DNA of 64,000 nt from Artocarpus heterophyllus (lineage: Eukaryota; Streptophyta; Magnoliopsida; Rosales; Moraceae): assembly GCA_025403435.1 (NCBI GenBank), contig CM046330.1, positions 17,506,239-17,570,238 of the forward strand, in the 5' to 3' direction. The notes under the pieces were generated by a model. That model had not been told where the DNA came from, did not search any database, and saw nothing but the letters and a program-made list of their open reading frames with translations. Positions 1-11,176 of this stretch are shown one piece after another. The position numbers and the translations under genes were made by a program. Each line of letters begins with the position of its first letter. Positions within the stretch are counted from its first letter, which is position 1.

Positions 1-1
1 C

Positions 2-517
2 GTGTTGCCGGACGGGACTTTCGTGCCCGCCGGATCGTCAGTGACGTACTCGATATACTCGACGGGGAGGATGCGGTCGACGTGGGGGGAGGACTGCATG
101 GAGTTCAGGCCGGAGCGGTGGCTGTCGGCCGACGGGAAGAAGTTCGTGGCTCAGGAGTCGTACAAGTACGTGGCGTTCAACGCCGGGCCGAGGATTTGCC
201 TTGGGAAGGACTTGGCGTATCTCCAGATGAAGTCGATCGCGGCGGCGGTGCTCATTCGACACCGTCTGGCGGTTGCTCCTGGGCACCGCGTGGAGCAGAA
301 GATGTCGTTGACGCTGTTCATGAAGTACGGGCTTAGGGTTTACTTGCTGCCGAGGGATTTGGAGGGAATTGTGGCGGGTCTCAAACGGGAAAGGAGTGAC
401 GAAACGACATCGTTTTCCACCGCCGTTAATTGTAACCGAGAGTGTAACGGTGACGGTAAAGGTAACAGAGTTGGCGGGGTTGAACCCGAGGAGAAGATGG
501 TAGTTGGAGTCGCTTAA
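2..517 (+). CDS. CYP86: Cytochrome P450, CYP86 family (fatty acid omega-hydroxylase), C-terminal part
   Basis: The 5' part lies outside the window, so only the last 171 codons are seen and no start is assigned. CYP86 enzymes are ER-bound monooxygenases that omega-hydroxylate fatty acids for cutin and suberin. The fragment holds the PERF-type motif FRPERW (residues 35-40) and the haem loop [10 protein letters not shown] (59-68) with the cysteine ligand at residue 66, followed by [11 protein letters not shown], which is characteristic of CYP86. The ending [15 protein letters not shown] resembles CYP86A/CYP86C more than CYP86B, but I cannot place the subfamily firmly. The last 45 or so residues after the usual end (LLPRDLEG) form a low-complexity, polar tail that is longer than I expect for the family. 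The GC-rich codon use contrasts sharply with the AT-rich surroundings and is usual for intron-poor CYP86 genes. TAA stop at 515-517. Confidence 0.93.
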   Translation: MLPDGTFVPAGSSVTYSIYSTGRMRSTWGEDCMEFRPERWLSADGKKFVAQESYKYVAFNAGPRICLGKDLAYLQMKSIAAAVLIRHRLAVAPGHRVEQKMSLTLFMKYGLRVYLLPRDLEGIVAGLKRERSDETTSFSTAVNCNRECNGDGKGNRVGGVEPEEKMVVGVA

Positions 518-1413
518 AGCCTTAAATGTTTTTTTTTTTTTTTAAAGGCGTGTTTGGAATAGAAGGTGTTTTTTTAAGGGGATTTTGTTGGAGAAATTGA
601 ATGAAGGGGAACAAGGTCACGCGGTGTTTGGGGGGCCACAAGGGGAGTTTGAAAGGCCTAACCACACACACGCAAGAGACAGACAGAAGAATTCAAGATT
701 GGTAAAGACTAGATGGCTTTTTGTACGGGGTGTTACTCTAAGGTTGATTGGCTCCCATACGAGAAAAAAATGAGATAATTAAGAGATACAAGGGGGATTT
801 CTGAATAGAGCATTTTCTAGGGCAAAAGCTTGAAAAAGTATTTATTACAATTCTTTCTTCTTTCTTTCTTTCGTTTTGTTTTTTTTGCCAAAATGTTCTT
901 GTTCAGACAACATGGATTTCTTCAAACAGTAATATTACTTTTTTTTTTTTCCTGTGGTTGTTGCTGAGAGTATTGTTATAAGCGTTTATTTTGTTTAAAG
1001 ACATTGTTGTAAGTGAACAAGCATAGCTACATAAATTCGAATATAAATGAATTTTTTTTTTAATAATGATTATATTCAATTTCTCTTCTGAAGAAGTTGT
1101 ACGAATGGCAAATTATACATGAGTATTCATTCTCTAATATAACGCTATATATGACAAAACTTTTGACTTTTGAGGCACCTCTGTAAATTAAATTTTACTA
1201 TTAAAAAACCTTATATAAATTGGCGAAAGAAGAAAATTTTAATAGACAAATTATATAATAATACTAGGGAATGATTTTTTTCCCTCAATATACACAGCCG
1301 CACAGAAATATTGAAATAACTATATAAACTCTTGCTGCTTTCAAACCCAAAATCTAAAAATATTGAAATAAGGGATCAATTCAAAGTTCAAACGAGGACA
1401 ATAAGACAATGAC
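518..1413. other. Intergenic spacer downstream of the P450 gene
   Basis: AT-rich spacer with T runs near 529-543 and a C/T-rich stretch near 853-885. It presumably contains the P450 3' UTR, but no poly(A) site can be fixed. No coding signal was recognised. Confidence 0.6.
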
Positions 1414-1735
1414 TGTTATAAAAACTAATAAGAAATATAAAGGCAAAGTAAGAGATTTTAGAGAGAGAAAGTCTATTGAACTCTTAAATCCAGATTGATA
1501 CAAAATGGCAAGAGAATAGAGTATTTATAAGAAAGTTTTCATCGTGCTACAGTAGCCGTAATTGCTATAGTAACTGTAGATTGCTATAGTAATTCTGGCA
1601 GCCGTTGCTACACTAACCCCGTTGGATTTGACATTTTTATTTATGCTGATGTTGGTGCTTACTTCATCATGAATATATAGATCTAATTTTGAACACTGAT
1701 TCTTTGTGGATAGATACAATTGATTATTCATAACA
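1414..1735 (-). repeat. 3' LTR of Copia element C (322 bp)
   Basis: It matches 7726-8065 over its length, with small indels, and carries the TGTTAT...ATAACA inverted ends. Several CTACAGTAG / CTATAGTA motifs lie around 1546-1612 and recur in the other LTR. Confidence 0.92.
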
Positions 1736-1746
1736 TGCCCCCTTAG
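1736..1746 (-). other. Polypurine tract of Copia element C
   Basis: Read on the minus strand the sequence directly before the 3' LTR is TAAGGGGGCA, the usual plus-strand primer position for reverse transcription. It fixes the orientation of the element. Confidence 0.85.
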
Positions 1747-1949
1747 ATGTCTACCATTTTATGATGCTTTCTTAAAAACCTTAACTAGGAAAAACCCATT
1801 AGGATAAAAACCATAGCGAAAGAAAAAAAGTACATCATTCTTGTCGAGATGCTACATGCTGCCTCGTTAAAAACCTTACTAGGAAAACTCTATGGGACAA
1901 AACTATGGCAAGGGAAAAGAGTGCAGTTGGTATAGACTCCCCCTCAAGT

Positions 1950-3660
1950 TGACACTAGTTGTTCTTTATAAATCTCTCAGATGACACATCCCGATATTGT
2001 GTACATGTCATCTAAAAGTTGATGTGGGAAGTGCCTTTGTGAAAAGATCTGCAACATTGTCACTCGAGTGAGTATACTGAACATCAATATCTTTATTCTT
2101 CTCAAGCTCTTTGGTGAATGAAAAGAATTTTGGAGGTATATGTTTCATTCTGTCACTCTTGATGTATAATTCCTTTATCTAAGTGACACATGCGTTGTTG
2201 TCTTCAAACAATACTGTTGGATTCTTATCGATTGGTAATCCACAAGTGGTTGGATAAGTTTAGTCATGGACCTCAACTACACACATTCTCAACTCGCTTC
2301 ATGGAAGGCAATGACTTCAGCATGATTTGATGAAGTAGCAACTAGCGTTTGCTTTTGTGAACGCTAAGAAATTGCAGTACCTCCACTTGTGAATACATAT
2401 CTAGTCTAAGATTTAGCTTTATGTGGATCTGACAAATAACCTACATCTGCATAACCAATTAGTCCTTGTTTTGATCCTTTGCGATAAAAGAAACCTAAGT
2501 CAACTGTTTCTTGAAGATAACAAAATATGTGCTTAATTCCATTCCAATATCTCCGTATAGGAGCTGAGCTAAATCTTGCTAATAAGTTAACAGTAAAAGC
2601 AATATCTGGTCTTGTACAATTAGCAAGATACATAAGAGCTCCAATTACACTTAGATATGGTACTTCAGGACCAATAACCTCTTCATTATCTTCACAAGGA
2701 TGGAATGAATCTGTTTCCACATTGAGCAATATGTTTACCATTAGGGTGCTCAAAGGTTTTGCTTTGTCCATATTAAAGCGTTTTAAGACCTTTTTAGTAT
2801 AATTTGATTGATGCAAAAGTATTCCACTTTGTAAATGCTCAATCTGTAAACCAAGACAATACTTGGTTTTTTCAAGATCATTCATTTCAAATTCCTCCTT
2901 TAAATATATTACTATATCAAGAATTTCTTATGAGTCCCAATGATGTTTAAATCATCAACATAGACAACAAGAATCACCTATCCAGATGTTGTATTCTTAA
3001 TAAAAACACATGGGCAAATAGGATTATTTTCATATCCTCTCTTTAATAAATATTCACTTTAACAATTATATCACATGTATCCAGATTGCTTTAGCCCATA
3101 CAAGGATTTTTGTAATTTGATTGAGTACATTTCTTTGGGTTTTGAACTTGATGCTTTAGGCATTTTAAATCCCTCTAGGATTTTCATATAAATATCACTA
3201 TCAAGTGATTAGTACAAATACGCTGTAACAACATCTATAAGACGCATTTCTAAATTTTCAAAGACTGCTAGGCTGATTAGATATCTAAACGTAATTGCAT
3301 CTATTACTAAAGAATATGTTTCTTCACAATCGATTCCAAGTCTTTGCGAAAAACCTTGTGCAACAAGTCGAGCTTTGTACCTCACAATCTCATTTTTCTC
3401 ATTTCATTTCCGCACAAAGAACTATTTATATCCTATAGGCCTCACAGCTTCAGGTGCGAGAACAATAGGCCCAAAAACTTTACGCTTGTTAAGCGAATTT
3501 AATTTAGCCTAAATAGTCTCTTTCCATTTAGACCAATCATTACTATTTTTACATTCAGCAACAGATCTTGGTTCAGGATCCTCACTTTCAATGACACATG
3601 CTACTGAGTAAGAAAATATTTCATTAATACCCTCCATTTTATTTCGATTCCACAACCCTC
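1950..3660 (-). pseudogene. Copia element C: reverse transcriptase and RNase H remnant
   Basis: The clearest open piece (2406-2885) reads as the C-terminal half of a Copia RT, with ILLHQSNYTKKVLKRF, ALMYLANCTRPDIAF and the following RNase H start LIGYADVGYLSDP. The catalytic motif YVDD is at 2951-2962 in another frame segment, read as VVYVDDLNIIGTH. RNase H sequence continues leftwards through about 2280-2400 (SGGTAISWRSQKQ) and further to about 1950. Stops and frameshifts separate the pieces, so the enzyme is dead. The region lies directly upstream of the polypurine tract, as in other Copia elements. Confidence 0.88.
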
Positions 3661-5050
3661 ATGTATTTACATAATCAATAGAGATTCATGATTTTGTAAA
3701 CCTTCTTGCTTTTGATGAACATCAAGAGTCTCTTAATTTATCTCATTTTGTGTTTCTTCTAGAACTCATTCCTCCATATTGGGGTCATCATGCTTTTTAG
3801 CTCATTTTCTCTTCCGAGGATTTTTATCTTTAGAACCGATCGGCCTACCATGCTTCAGCCGTGCCGTAGACTCATGAGTGACTATATTTTCGATTTATCC
3901 TTTTGGGACTTCAATTTGAGCATAAACATTAGCAGCTAGTATATGTGATTTAGTCACTCGATTTGTATCTGTGAATGCATGTGGAATTTGGTTTGCTATC
4001 ATTTGTAAGTGCATAATCTTTTGCACTTCTAACTCGCACTGTTTTGTGTAAGGGTCAAGGTGCAATAGAGATGGTTCACACCATATAATTTCCTTTTCTA
4101 GCTGTTTCTTATCTCCCCCTGATATCGGGAAAACTGCCTCATTAAAATGACAATCAGTAAGACGTGCCATAAAAATATCTCCAGTTTAAGGCTCAAGATA
4201 TCTAATGATGGAAGGGGATTCATACTTGACATATATTCCAGTCTTCTCTAGGGACCCATCTTTGTGCGTTGTGGTGGAGCAATTGGTACATATACCGCAT
4301 AACCAAAAATCCTTAGATGGAAAATATTTGGTTCTTGACCAAATGCTAGTTGTAATGGGGAGTACTTATGATAAGCACTTAGTCTGATGCAAATTAATGC
4401 TGCAGCATGTAAAATTGCATGACCCCATATAGAAATAGGAAGCCTTGTTCTCATTATTAATGGTCTAGCAATAAGTTAGAGGCGTTTAATCAATGATTTA
4501 GCCAAACTAGTTTGTGTATGTACATGAGCAACAAGATGCTCAACAATAATCCCAACTGACATACAATAATCATTGTAAGCTTGGGATGTAAATTCACTAA
4601 CATTATCAAGCCAACTTTCTTGATTGTATAATCAAGAAATTGTATTCATAACCTGATTATTTGAGCTAGAAATCTCACAAATGCCACATTGCGAGTTAAT
4701 AGTAAACAAACGTGTGACCATATGCTAGAGGCATCTATCAATACCATAATATATATGAATGGATCACACGGTAGGTGAATAGGCCTACATATATCACCTT
4801 GAATACGTTCAAGAAACATAGGTGATTCATTATTAATTTTTACTGGTGTTGGTTTCAAAATCAGGTTTCTAAGAGAACCAGCTACACATGGACTTTTGCT
4901 TGTTTGAAGGAACTTCTGGTCTTTCAATGGATGTCCATGTGAATTTTCAATAATTCTTTGCATTATTGATGAACCAAGATGACCCCAATGATCATGCCAT
5001 AAGTTTAACATCTGAGGATCTTCCTTAACTACCACATGTGATTCAATCAC
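3661..5050 (-). pseudogene. Copia element C: integrase remnant
   Basis: 4646-5050 (minus) carries the GAG-pre-integrase/HHCC region, with LWHDHWGHLGSSIMQRII, and the start of the core with QGDICRPI. The C-P-x-C part of the zinc site looks altered to CVAGS. 4248-4454 holds the later core (SIWGHAILHAAALI, YHKYSPLQLAFGQEP), and 3895-4170 the following linker (MARLTDCHFNEAVFP). The parts are in different frames and separated by stops. In life this enzyme would insert the cDNA into the chromosome. Confidence 0.86.
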
Positions 5051-5120
5051 GTTTAAAAATCCTGAGGAAAGCTTTGGTAGTTTTTTCTAATATGTACTTC
5101 TTTCCAGAAATCTCATTAGT

Positions 5121-5553
5121 AATTTACATATATTTTCTATTATCTTCAGTCCCAGACTGAGTATAATATCCGTGAACGTATATGTCATTAAAACTCAACA
5201 AATTCCTTTTGGATTTTGGGGAAAACAAAGTATCATTTATGAAAAATTTTGTTCGACTTGGCAATATGAAACTAGCTTTACCAATGCCTTCAATCAAGTC
5301 TACAAGACCTGATATTGTATTTACAATTGTATTTACAGGACCTAATTTACATATATTTTCTATTATCTTCAGTCCCAGACTGAGTATAATATCCGTGAAC
5401 GTATATGTCATTAAAACTCAACAAATTCCATTTGGATTTTGGGGAAAACAAAGTATCATTTATGAAAAATTTTGTTCTACTTGGCAATATGAAACTAGCT
5501 TTACCAATGCCTTCAATCAAGTCTACAGGACCTGATATTGTATTTACAATTGC
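5121..5553 (-). repeat. 223-bp tandem duplication inside the protease region of element C
   Basis: The stretch starting at 5121 (AATTTACATATATTTTCTAT) recurs at 5344, giving a 223-bp period. About 210 bp are nearly identical, with a short junction filler around 5331-5343. The differences seen are few, for example CTTTTG versus CATTTG near 5208/5431. The duplication repeats the protease segment downstream of the DSG site and is not part of a normal Copia polyprotein. Confidence 0.9.
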
Positions 5554-5730
5554 CTTTGTTGGTTTCAGTTCTGAGAAGTACCTTTTAGTTTTAAGGATAG
5601 TGTGCGTTGCACCACTATCCAGTATGCAAATATCCCCATCATTAACATTGAAATTTGCTCCTTCATTAGTGCATTCCATGTCAAGCTTCATGTAAAATAG
5701 ACAATTTAATAAGAATAAAATTTCAAGCAC
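5344..5730 (-). pseudogene. Copia element C: aspartic protease remnant
   Basis: The minus-strand frame reads ICILDSGATHTILKTKRYF, with the retroviral-type catalytic triad D-S-G at about 5604-5620. It continues with FINDTLFSPKSKWNLLS, the usual protease to GAG-pre-integrase passage. The frame is shared with the right copy of the tandem duplication. The protease would release gag and pol products from the polyprotein. Confidence 0.87.
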
Positions 5731-5939
5731 ATTATTTAAGGAACGTTTTAGTCAATGAAACATAACATTAATACATCCAAACATTATAAGTAAAATATAA
5801 CATAGTTTTACATTTACTAACTAGTTATCACCAATATCCTTATCAATAAAATCATCAGTAAAATCCAAAACATCAAGGTGTATTGAATCATCTATAAGAT
5901 TTAAATGTTCAACAAAATTTACTTCCTTTCCTTTCCCTA

Positions 5940-6815
5940 TTAATGATGCCTTATAAAGCTTACATAGATGCTCTGGCGTTTGACAAATTCAAGACCAATG
6001 CCCTTTAGTACCACGTCCATAGCATGAATCTTCAGGATTCTTAGAAGAATTTTCACGAACATTTTTTCCTTTATCATGTTTTCCTTCATGGTGCTTCTTT
6101 TGCGTTATGTGGTTTTGTGTGAGATAAAAACTACCTTGACCACGTCCCCGACCACGACCAAGTCCACGACCACGACTGTGATTTTGTTCTCATCCAAAAT
6201 TTTCAAGACTTACAGCATTTGCTTCTAGAAATGCTGCCGAACCCGCATGACAAGATTGATGATTTTTTATCAAAAGCTCATTGTTTTTCTCTGCTACCGA
6301 AAGAGAAAAAAATAGTTCAGAATATTTCTTAAAACCACGCCACCAGTATTGTTGCTGTAAGGTTATATAGGATGCATGAAATATAGAGTAAGTCTTTTCC
6401 AACATTTCTTCATTAGTAATTTTCTCTTCATAAAACTTTAACTGCGAAACTATTTTGAATATAGCAGAGTTATAGTCATTGACTTTTTTAAAGTCTTAAA
6501 ACCTTAGAGCGTTCCATTTTCATGAGTTGTAGGAATTATAACTTCCTTTTGGTGATCGAATCTTTCTTTAAGATCCTTCCACAATGTACTTGTATCTTTC
6601 ACAGTGAGATATTCGCATTTCAAACCTTCATCAAAGTGTCGGCGAAGAAAAATCATCGCTTTTCCTTTATCCTGTGATGATGTGGTATTGTTTTCTTTTA
6701 TTGTTTCCAAGAGTTCCATTGACTGAAGATGCATTTCTACATCAAGAATCTAAGGCATGCAATTTTTTCCCGTGATATCCCATGCAAGGAATTCAAGCTT
6801 TGCAAGGTTTGACAT
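5940..6815 (-). pseudogene. Copia element C: gag remnant with zinc knuckle
   Basis: A start codon at 6813-6815 (minus) opens MSNLAKLEFLAWDITGKN. The 6504-6734 piece (MHLQSMELLETIKENN, TLWKDLKERFDHQKEVI) is a UBN2-type Copia gag. Downstream an Arg-Gly-rich tract (GRGLGRGRGRGQG, about 6135-6180) precedes a CCHC knuckle near 5970-6030. There the second Cys is Arg and a stop falls between His and the last Cys, so the knuckle is destroyed. Gag would package the element RNA in virus-like particles. Confidence 0.85.
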
Positions 6816-7383
6816 AGTGATAACTATAAGAAATATAAAAGTGATTAGAAGCATGACTTTATTAATTCAAAGCATAAGTACTACAAACATTACATGTTGT
6901 TAAAGTAAACAACAATAATTAAAAGAAGGATAACTATAAACATTATTGTTACAGTAAAAAGTTGAAATTCAGCTGGGAATTTGAAACAATAAGAATGATG
7001 ATTTGAATAATAACAAATATTGTAACTATATAAAACATTTTGTGAAAAATCTAACTATAGATAATTTCTAGAGAGGAGATAAGATATTGAGTAAGATGAG
7101 AAGTGATACATGAGAGTAAAGAATTTGTCAATTTATAGAACAAAAACTAGCCGTTTTCTTACCGTTAGAATAGTGTTATAGCCATTGAAATAGTACAAAG
7201 ATGATATTGCCCTTGTTCGGTATTTTTAAGAAAAATACAAAACCATAAATGGTAACGGTAGCATATAAACAAATACATAAACAATAACCAACTATAAATT
7301 TTAAGAATAAACAATAGAGAGTTAAAGAAATATATACATATATATATATGTGTGTGTGTGTGCAGGAATAATAATATAAATAT

Positions 7384-7560
7384 GCTAATCTAATATGTAA
7401 ACCTTTCGAAGGGTGTAAATGTAAAATATGTATAATAGACACGCCAATCTACTCGATAAACCTTTCGAATGGTGTAAATGCAAAATATGTATAATGAACA
7501 CGCCAATCTACTCGGTAAACCTTTCGAAGGGTATAACTGCAAAATATGCTTGAGAAATTT
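7384..7560 (-). repeat. Three tandem copies of a 59-bp unit in the leader of element C
   Basis: The string ACCTTTCGAA starts at 7401, 7460 and 7519, an exact 59-bp spacing. Each unit also holds CGCCAATCTACTCG-like and AAAATATG sequence. It lies between the primer site and gag, in the untranslated leader. Confidence 0.85.
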
Positions 7561-7713
7561 ATAATAATTTTTGTAATCACACCACACTTATAATTAGGTG
7601 GCAGAGCCTCCACCTTATAGAGATAGTATTATATATGGAAATAAGTGAAAGAAATGATACCCCTTTGCCTTTGCTTATAAGTGGTAGAGACTTGAGTTAG
7701 AACAAGAGTGTTT

Positions 7714-7725
7714 GTGCTGATAACG
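7714..7725 (-). other. Primer-binding site-like sequence of element C
   Basis: Directly internal to the right LTR the minus strand reads CGTTATCAGCAC. TTATCAGCAC-type strings occur at this position in some plant Copia elements that use an internal tRNA-Met primer. That tRNA assignment is inference. Confidence 0.6.
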
Positions 7726-8065
7726 TGTTATAAAAACTAAGAAATATAAAGGCAAAGAGATTTCAGAGAGAAAAAATAGAGAGAGAAAGTCTATTGAATT
7801 CTTAAATCCAGATTGATACAAAATGGCAAGAGAATTGGGTATTTATAGGAAAATTTTCATCATGCTACAGTAACTGCTATAGTAGCCATAATTGCTATAG
7901 TAACCGTAGACTGCTACAGTAATTCTGGCCGCCGTTGCTATAGTAACTCCGTCGCATTTGACTTTCCTATTTATGCTGATGTCGGTGCTTACTTCATCAT
8001 GAATGTACAGATCTAATTTTGAACACAGATTCTTGGTGGATAGACATAATTGATTATTCATAACA
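7726..8065 (-). repeat. 5' LTR of Copia element C (340 bp)
   Basis: Partner of 1414-1735, slightly longer because of small insertions. It has TGTTAT and ATAACA ends and is followed by the near-duplicate target 5-mer ATAAC at 8066-8070. Confidence 0.92.
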
Positions 8066-10401
8066 ATAACAAATATATTCGTGGGCGTGAGAAAAGATAT
8101 TTAAAGGGGTGAAGAAGTAAAAATCGTGCGAAAATAATTATGGATAAGTTTGGAGTTGACAAAGATATGTAATGAGTAAATTTAATACTTCTAAAACTAA
8201 GTGGTGTGTACGTTCAGAAAAAAAATGTGGAGTTAAAGAAGGTGTTCCAGTAGAAATGTTGACACTAAATCTCCAACGCGATGGTTAATTAGTGTGTCCA
8301 TATCACATTTAGAGTTTGACTAACAAAATCACACTGCAAAGCAATGCTATTCTTGGTGCTAAACATATGATACTTGGTGGAAAATTTGGCACACTAAGTA
8401 TATATAGCATCTGTGTATTTTGACATTTAATTGCTATTTATAAATGAATTTTTTAATTTAATCAATATTTTTGAAATTTAATATTTTCAAATTATTTTAA
8501 AATTAAATTTTCTTTTACATAACAATTATGACAAAAAGTAAATATAACATCTTGAAGAAACGTTATGTATTAGAGTGCATATCAAAATAAAATTTTTTAA
8601 GGAAATAAAAATACATATTAATTATGACATTTGTACAATTCTTTTAGTGTCAAATATAACATAAACATCACAATTTACGTTGAAACAACATGCCAAAACT
8701 TTACATTTGATAGAGAGAACATCTCTAATATAAAATGTCAAACAAGACCATTGCATTGAAGATGATCATTACATTGCTATTTTAAATTATTTTAAAATTT
8801 AAAGTTTACTTTTACAAGTTTTAAAATATAATATACAAAAACATTTGTATTACACTTGGAAGAACATTATGTTTTACAGCATAAAAATAAATTGGTCCCT
8901 CAAACAAGTTATTTTCACATTAGTGCTAATACAACATTAACATTATAAATGGTCTAAATAATATATGTTAAATTTTGGGGTTTGGTTTGTATTAATTGAT
9001 GTGATGAATTTTTTGCACAACAATTACAACATGAGAAAAATAAATTTGAGCTAGCTTGTGGGCCTATGTGAGCCATCTGTTTAACAACTTTGATCCAACT
9101 ACATAGTTAAAATTACTATAATATAAAACTTGTATATGTTATAATATAAATAAAAATAAATTATAATATAAAATTTTTATATGTTATAATAAAATAGTTA
9201 TAATTTTTAGACCTAACCGCCGTCCAAACACACATTGTTTAGTATTGTTTACATGCGCCGGTGATCTTCCGTATGGTTTTAAGAGGAAAACAGTACTCCT
9301 TTTTCTGTCAAATCCTGAATGATGTTACCAGATGACGTATTCAACATCTTGTGGAGTCATCCAACAAAAAGTTTCACAACGAATTAATTACTTATGATGC
9401 CAGTTGTTTGGATTTCTCTCCCTGCAAGTGCAGCTCTCAAAGCTTCCACCCAGCTCACTCAGTAAGCAAACCAATTTATAACAACTCAGTAATAGAAGTG
9501 GGACATTTTTTTTTTTCATTTTTTTCCTTTTCTTTCTCTTTTATTTTTTTTTAAGAATTTTGTGATAGGATAGGATATGAAGAAATACAATAAAATAAAG
9601 TCATCCACAAGTAGCATTAATTGTGCAGCCTATAACAGGGCCTAATTTTTTTTTGGTAACGTATAACAGTGTCTAATTTGGCTACTTATTTTAGACTCAA
9701 AAGTCTTCTTTTTACCGTCTCCAGTACTATAAGATTGGCAGACAAAACTGATATAATTCTCACCCACTTTTCTAACGTGACGTACCCGTAAAAAGAAATT
9801 TAAAGAAAAATACATGAGTACATCAGGCCAGACCACAATATTAGAGCTGTTTCTTAAAGTATCCATCCGTCTACCCTTTTTAACTTGGACAAAAAGGGGC
9901 AGCAACATTAATAATGTGTTATGTAGTTAAGAACAACGCATTATAGATTTTAGCATAAGCAGAGAAAAAGGAAAAAAGAATAATGGATTATAGAGATTTT
10001 CGTTATTGGTAGAAGGGCTCAGTACTTTTAAGCATTGCATGGGAAAGAAAGAAGATGTTCATGAGCGGAGGTTACACATATAAGCAGTCCTCTAAATTGA
10101 AATCATTTGATCAAATGAAAAGAAAAAAAAAAAAAAAAAAAAGAAGCATGAAACCTGTAAAAATGAGTTTCCTCAACAGACCCAAAACTTGTCAGGACCA
10201 AGTTAGGGGCCTTCACATGTTCTCATAATATCAGTAGCCTTCTCAGCAGAATCTTCCCTTTGCTTGCTTTCCTCTCCCTCTCCCTCTCTCTCTCTCTCTT
10301 TCTCTCTCTTGGGTTTCTGATATTCTTCCCATTTCGGTAAAGTTTCATATCTCTGTACTTTATTCTAGAGTGCTGCTCCTTCCTTCCACTCTCACAATTG
10401 T
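8066..10401. other. AT-rich spacer and 3' flank of the transporter gene
   Basis: 8066-9240 is very AT-rich and without recognisable genes. 9240-10000 holds T-runs (about 9509-9552) and a minus-strand ORF of 88 codons (9642-9908) that I do not recognise. An A-run lies at about 10120-10142. The transporter 3' UTR presumably occupies roughly 10150-10401 and contains a CT-rich microsatellite. Confidence 0.55.
10268..10311. repeat. CT-rich microsatellite
   Basis: CTCTCC and CTCTCT units run through 10268-10311, within the presumed transporter 3' UTR. They read as GA repeats in the transcript. Confidence 0.85.
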
Positions 10402-11144
10402 TCATTCGAGAACCTTCTCTCCAGTTGAAAACAAGTTCCAGACTAGTGTTCCTATGACGTACAAGGCAACGGCCACCTTGAACACATCGTCCCAAGAACC
10501 TGGAGCAAAGAAAGTTGGGTCATAAAAGCAGAAATTGCCAACAGAAACTAAACTAATGTCACAAGAAATATTTATCAGCTTGTCTGAAACCTAAGCAAAA
10601 GAATAGAAAATAGGAGAATATCAACTTTTATTGTACCTCGTTGGAGTATGAAACCAGTTGCAGCAGTTCCAAAGACACCCGCAAGTACTCCAGCTGTATT
10701 TGACAGTCCTAGCAACACTCCCTGTAATTGATGTTTGTGAGCTATAAGGAATTACTAGGGGCAATAGTAGTATATCATGTATTTATAGGTCGTTAAAACT
10801 GGCACATGTTGAGTTGTAGAAGATAGAAGTGACTCACAGCATAGCGTGGTCCAATGTCTTGGTGATTGGAATATGGACCGGATTGCGAGAAAGCATCAGA
10901 GCCCTGCCAAAAATAACATTCAGTTCAGTTGGATTTTTGAAGGTTTGAAACATTATGAGACGCGATAATTTAATCCTCATCTTGATAACGCTCTAGAATC
11001 ATTGTAACAGCAGACATAGTCATTCCGATTTTTTTTTTAAATGTAATTAGTATTTAACATACGAAAAAAAAAAGTAAAACTCCCAAATTTTTTATAGCTT
11101 AGTCATGGAACCATAGAACAGGCCAGACCATAAAGAACTGATAA

Positions 11145-11176
<32 letters not shown>

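Larger units (their letters stand above)
1414..8065 (-). mobile_element. Decayed full-length Ty1/Copia retrotransposon (element C)
   Basis: Two related LTRs (1414-1735 and 7726-8065) both begin TGTTAT and end ATAACA. The flanking 5-mers are ATGAC on the left and ATAAC on the right, a target duplication with one mismatch. A purine-rich tract adjoins the left LTR and a primer-site-like sequence adjoins the right LTR, so the element reads right to left. Order on the minus strand is gag, protease, integrase, reverse transcriptase, RNase H, which is the Copia order. Every domain is interrupted by stops and frameshifts, so the element cannot be autonomous. Total length is about 6.65 kb, ordinary for short-LTR Copia elements. 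Confidence 0.93.

Noticed and set aside
9642..9908. Minus-strand ORF of 88 codons as a gene
   Set aside because: No domain recognised, no neighbouring exons and AT-rich surroundings; left as unassigned.
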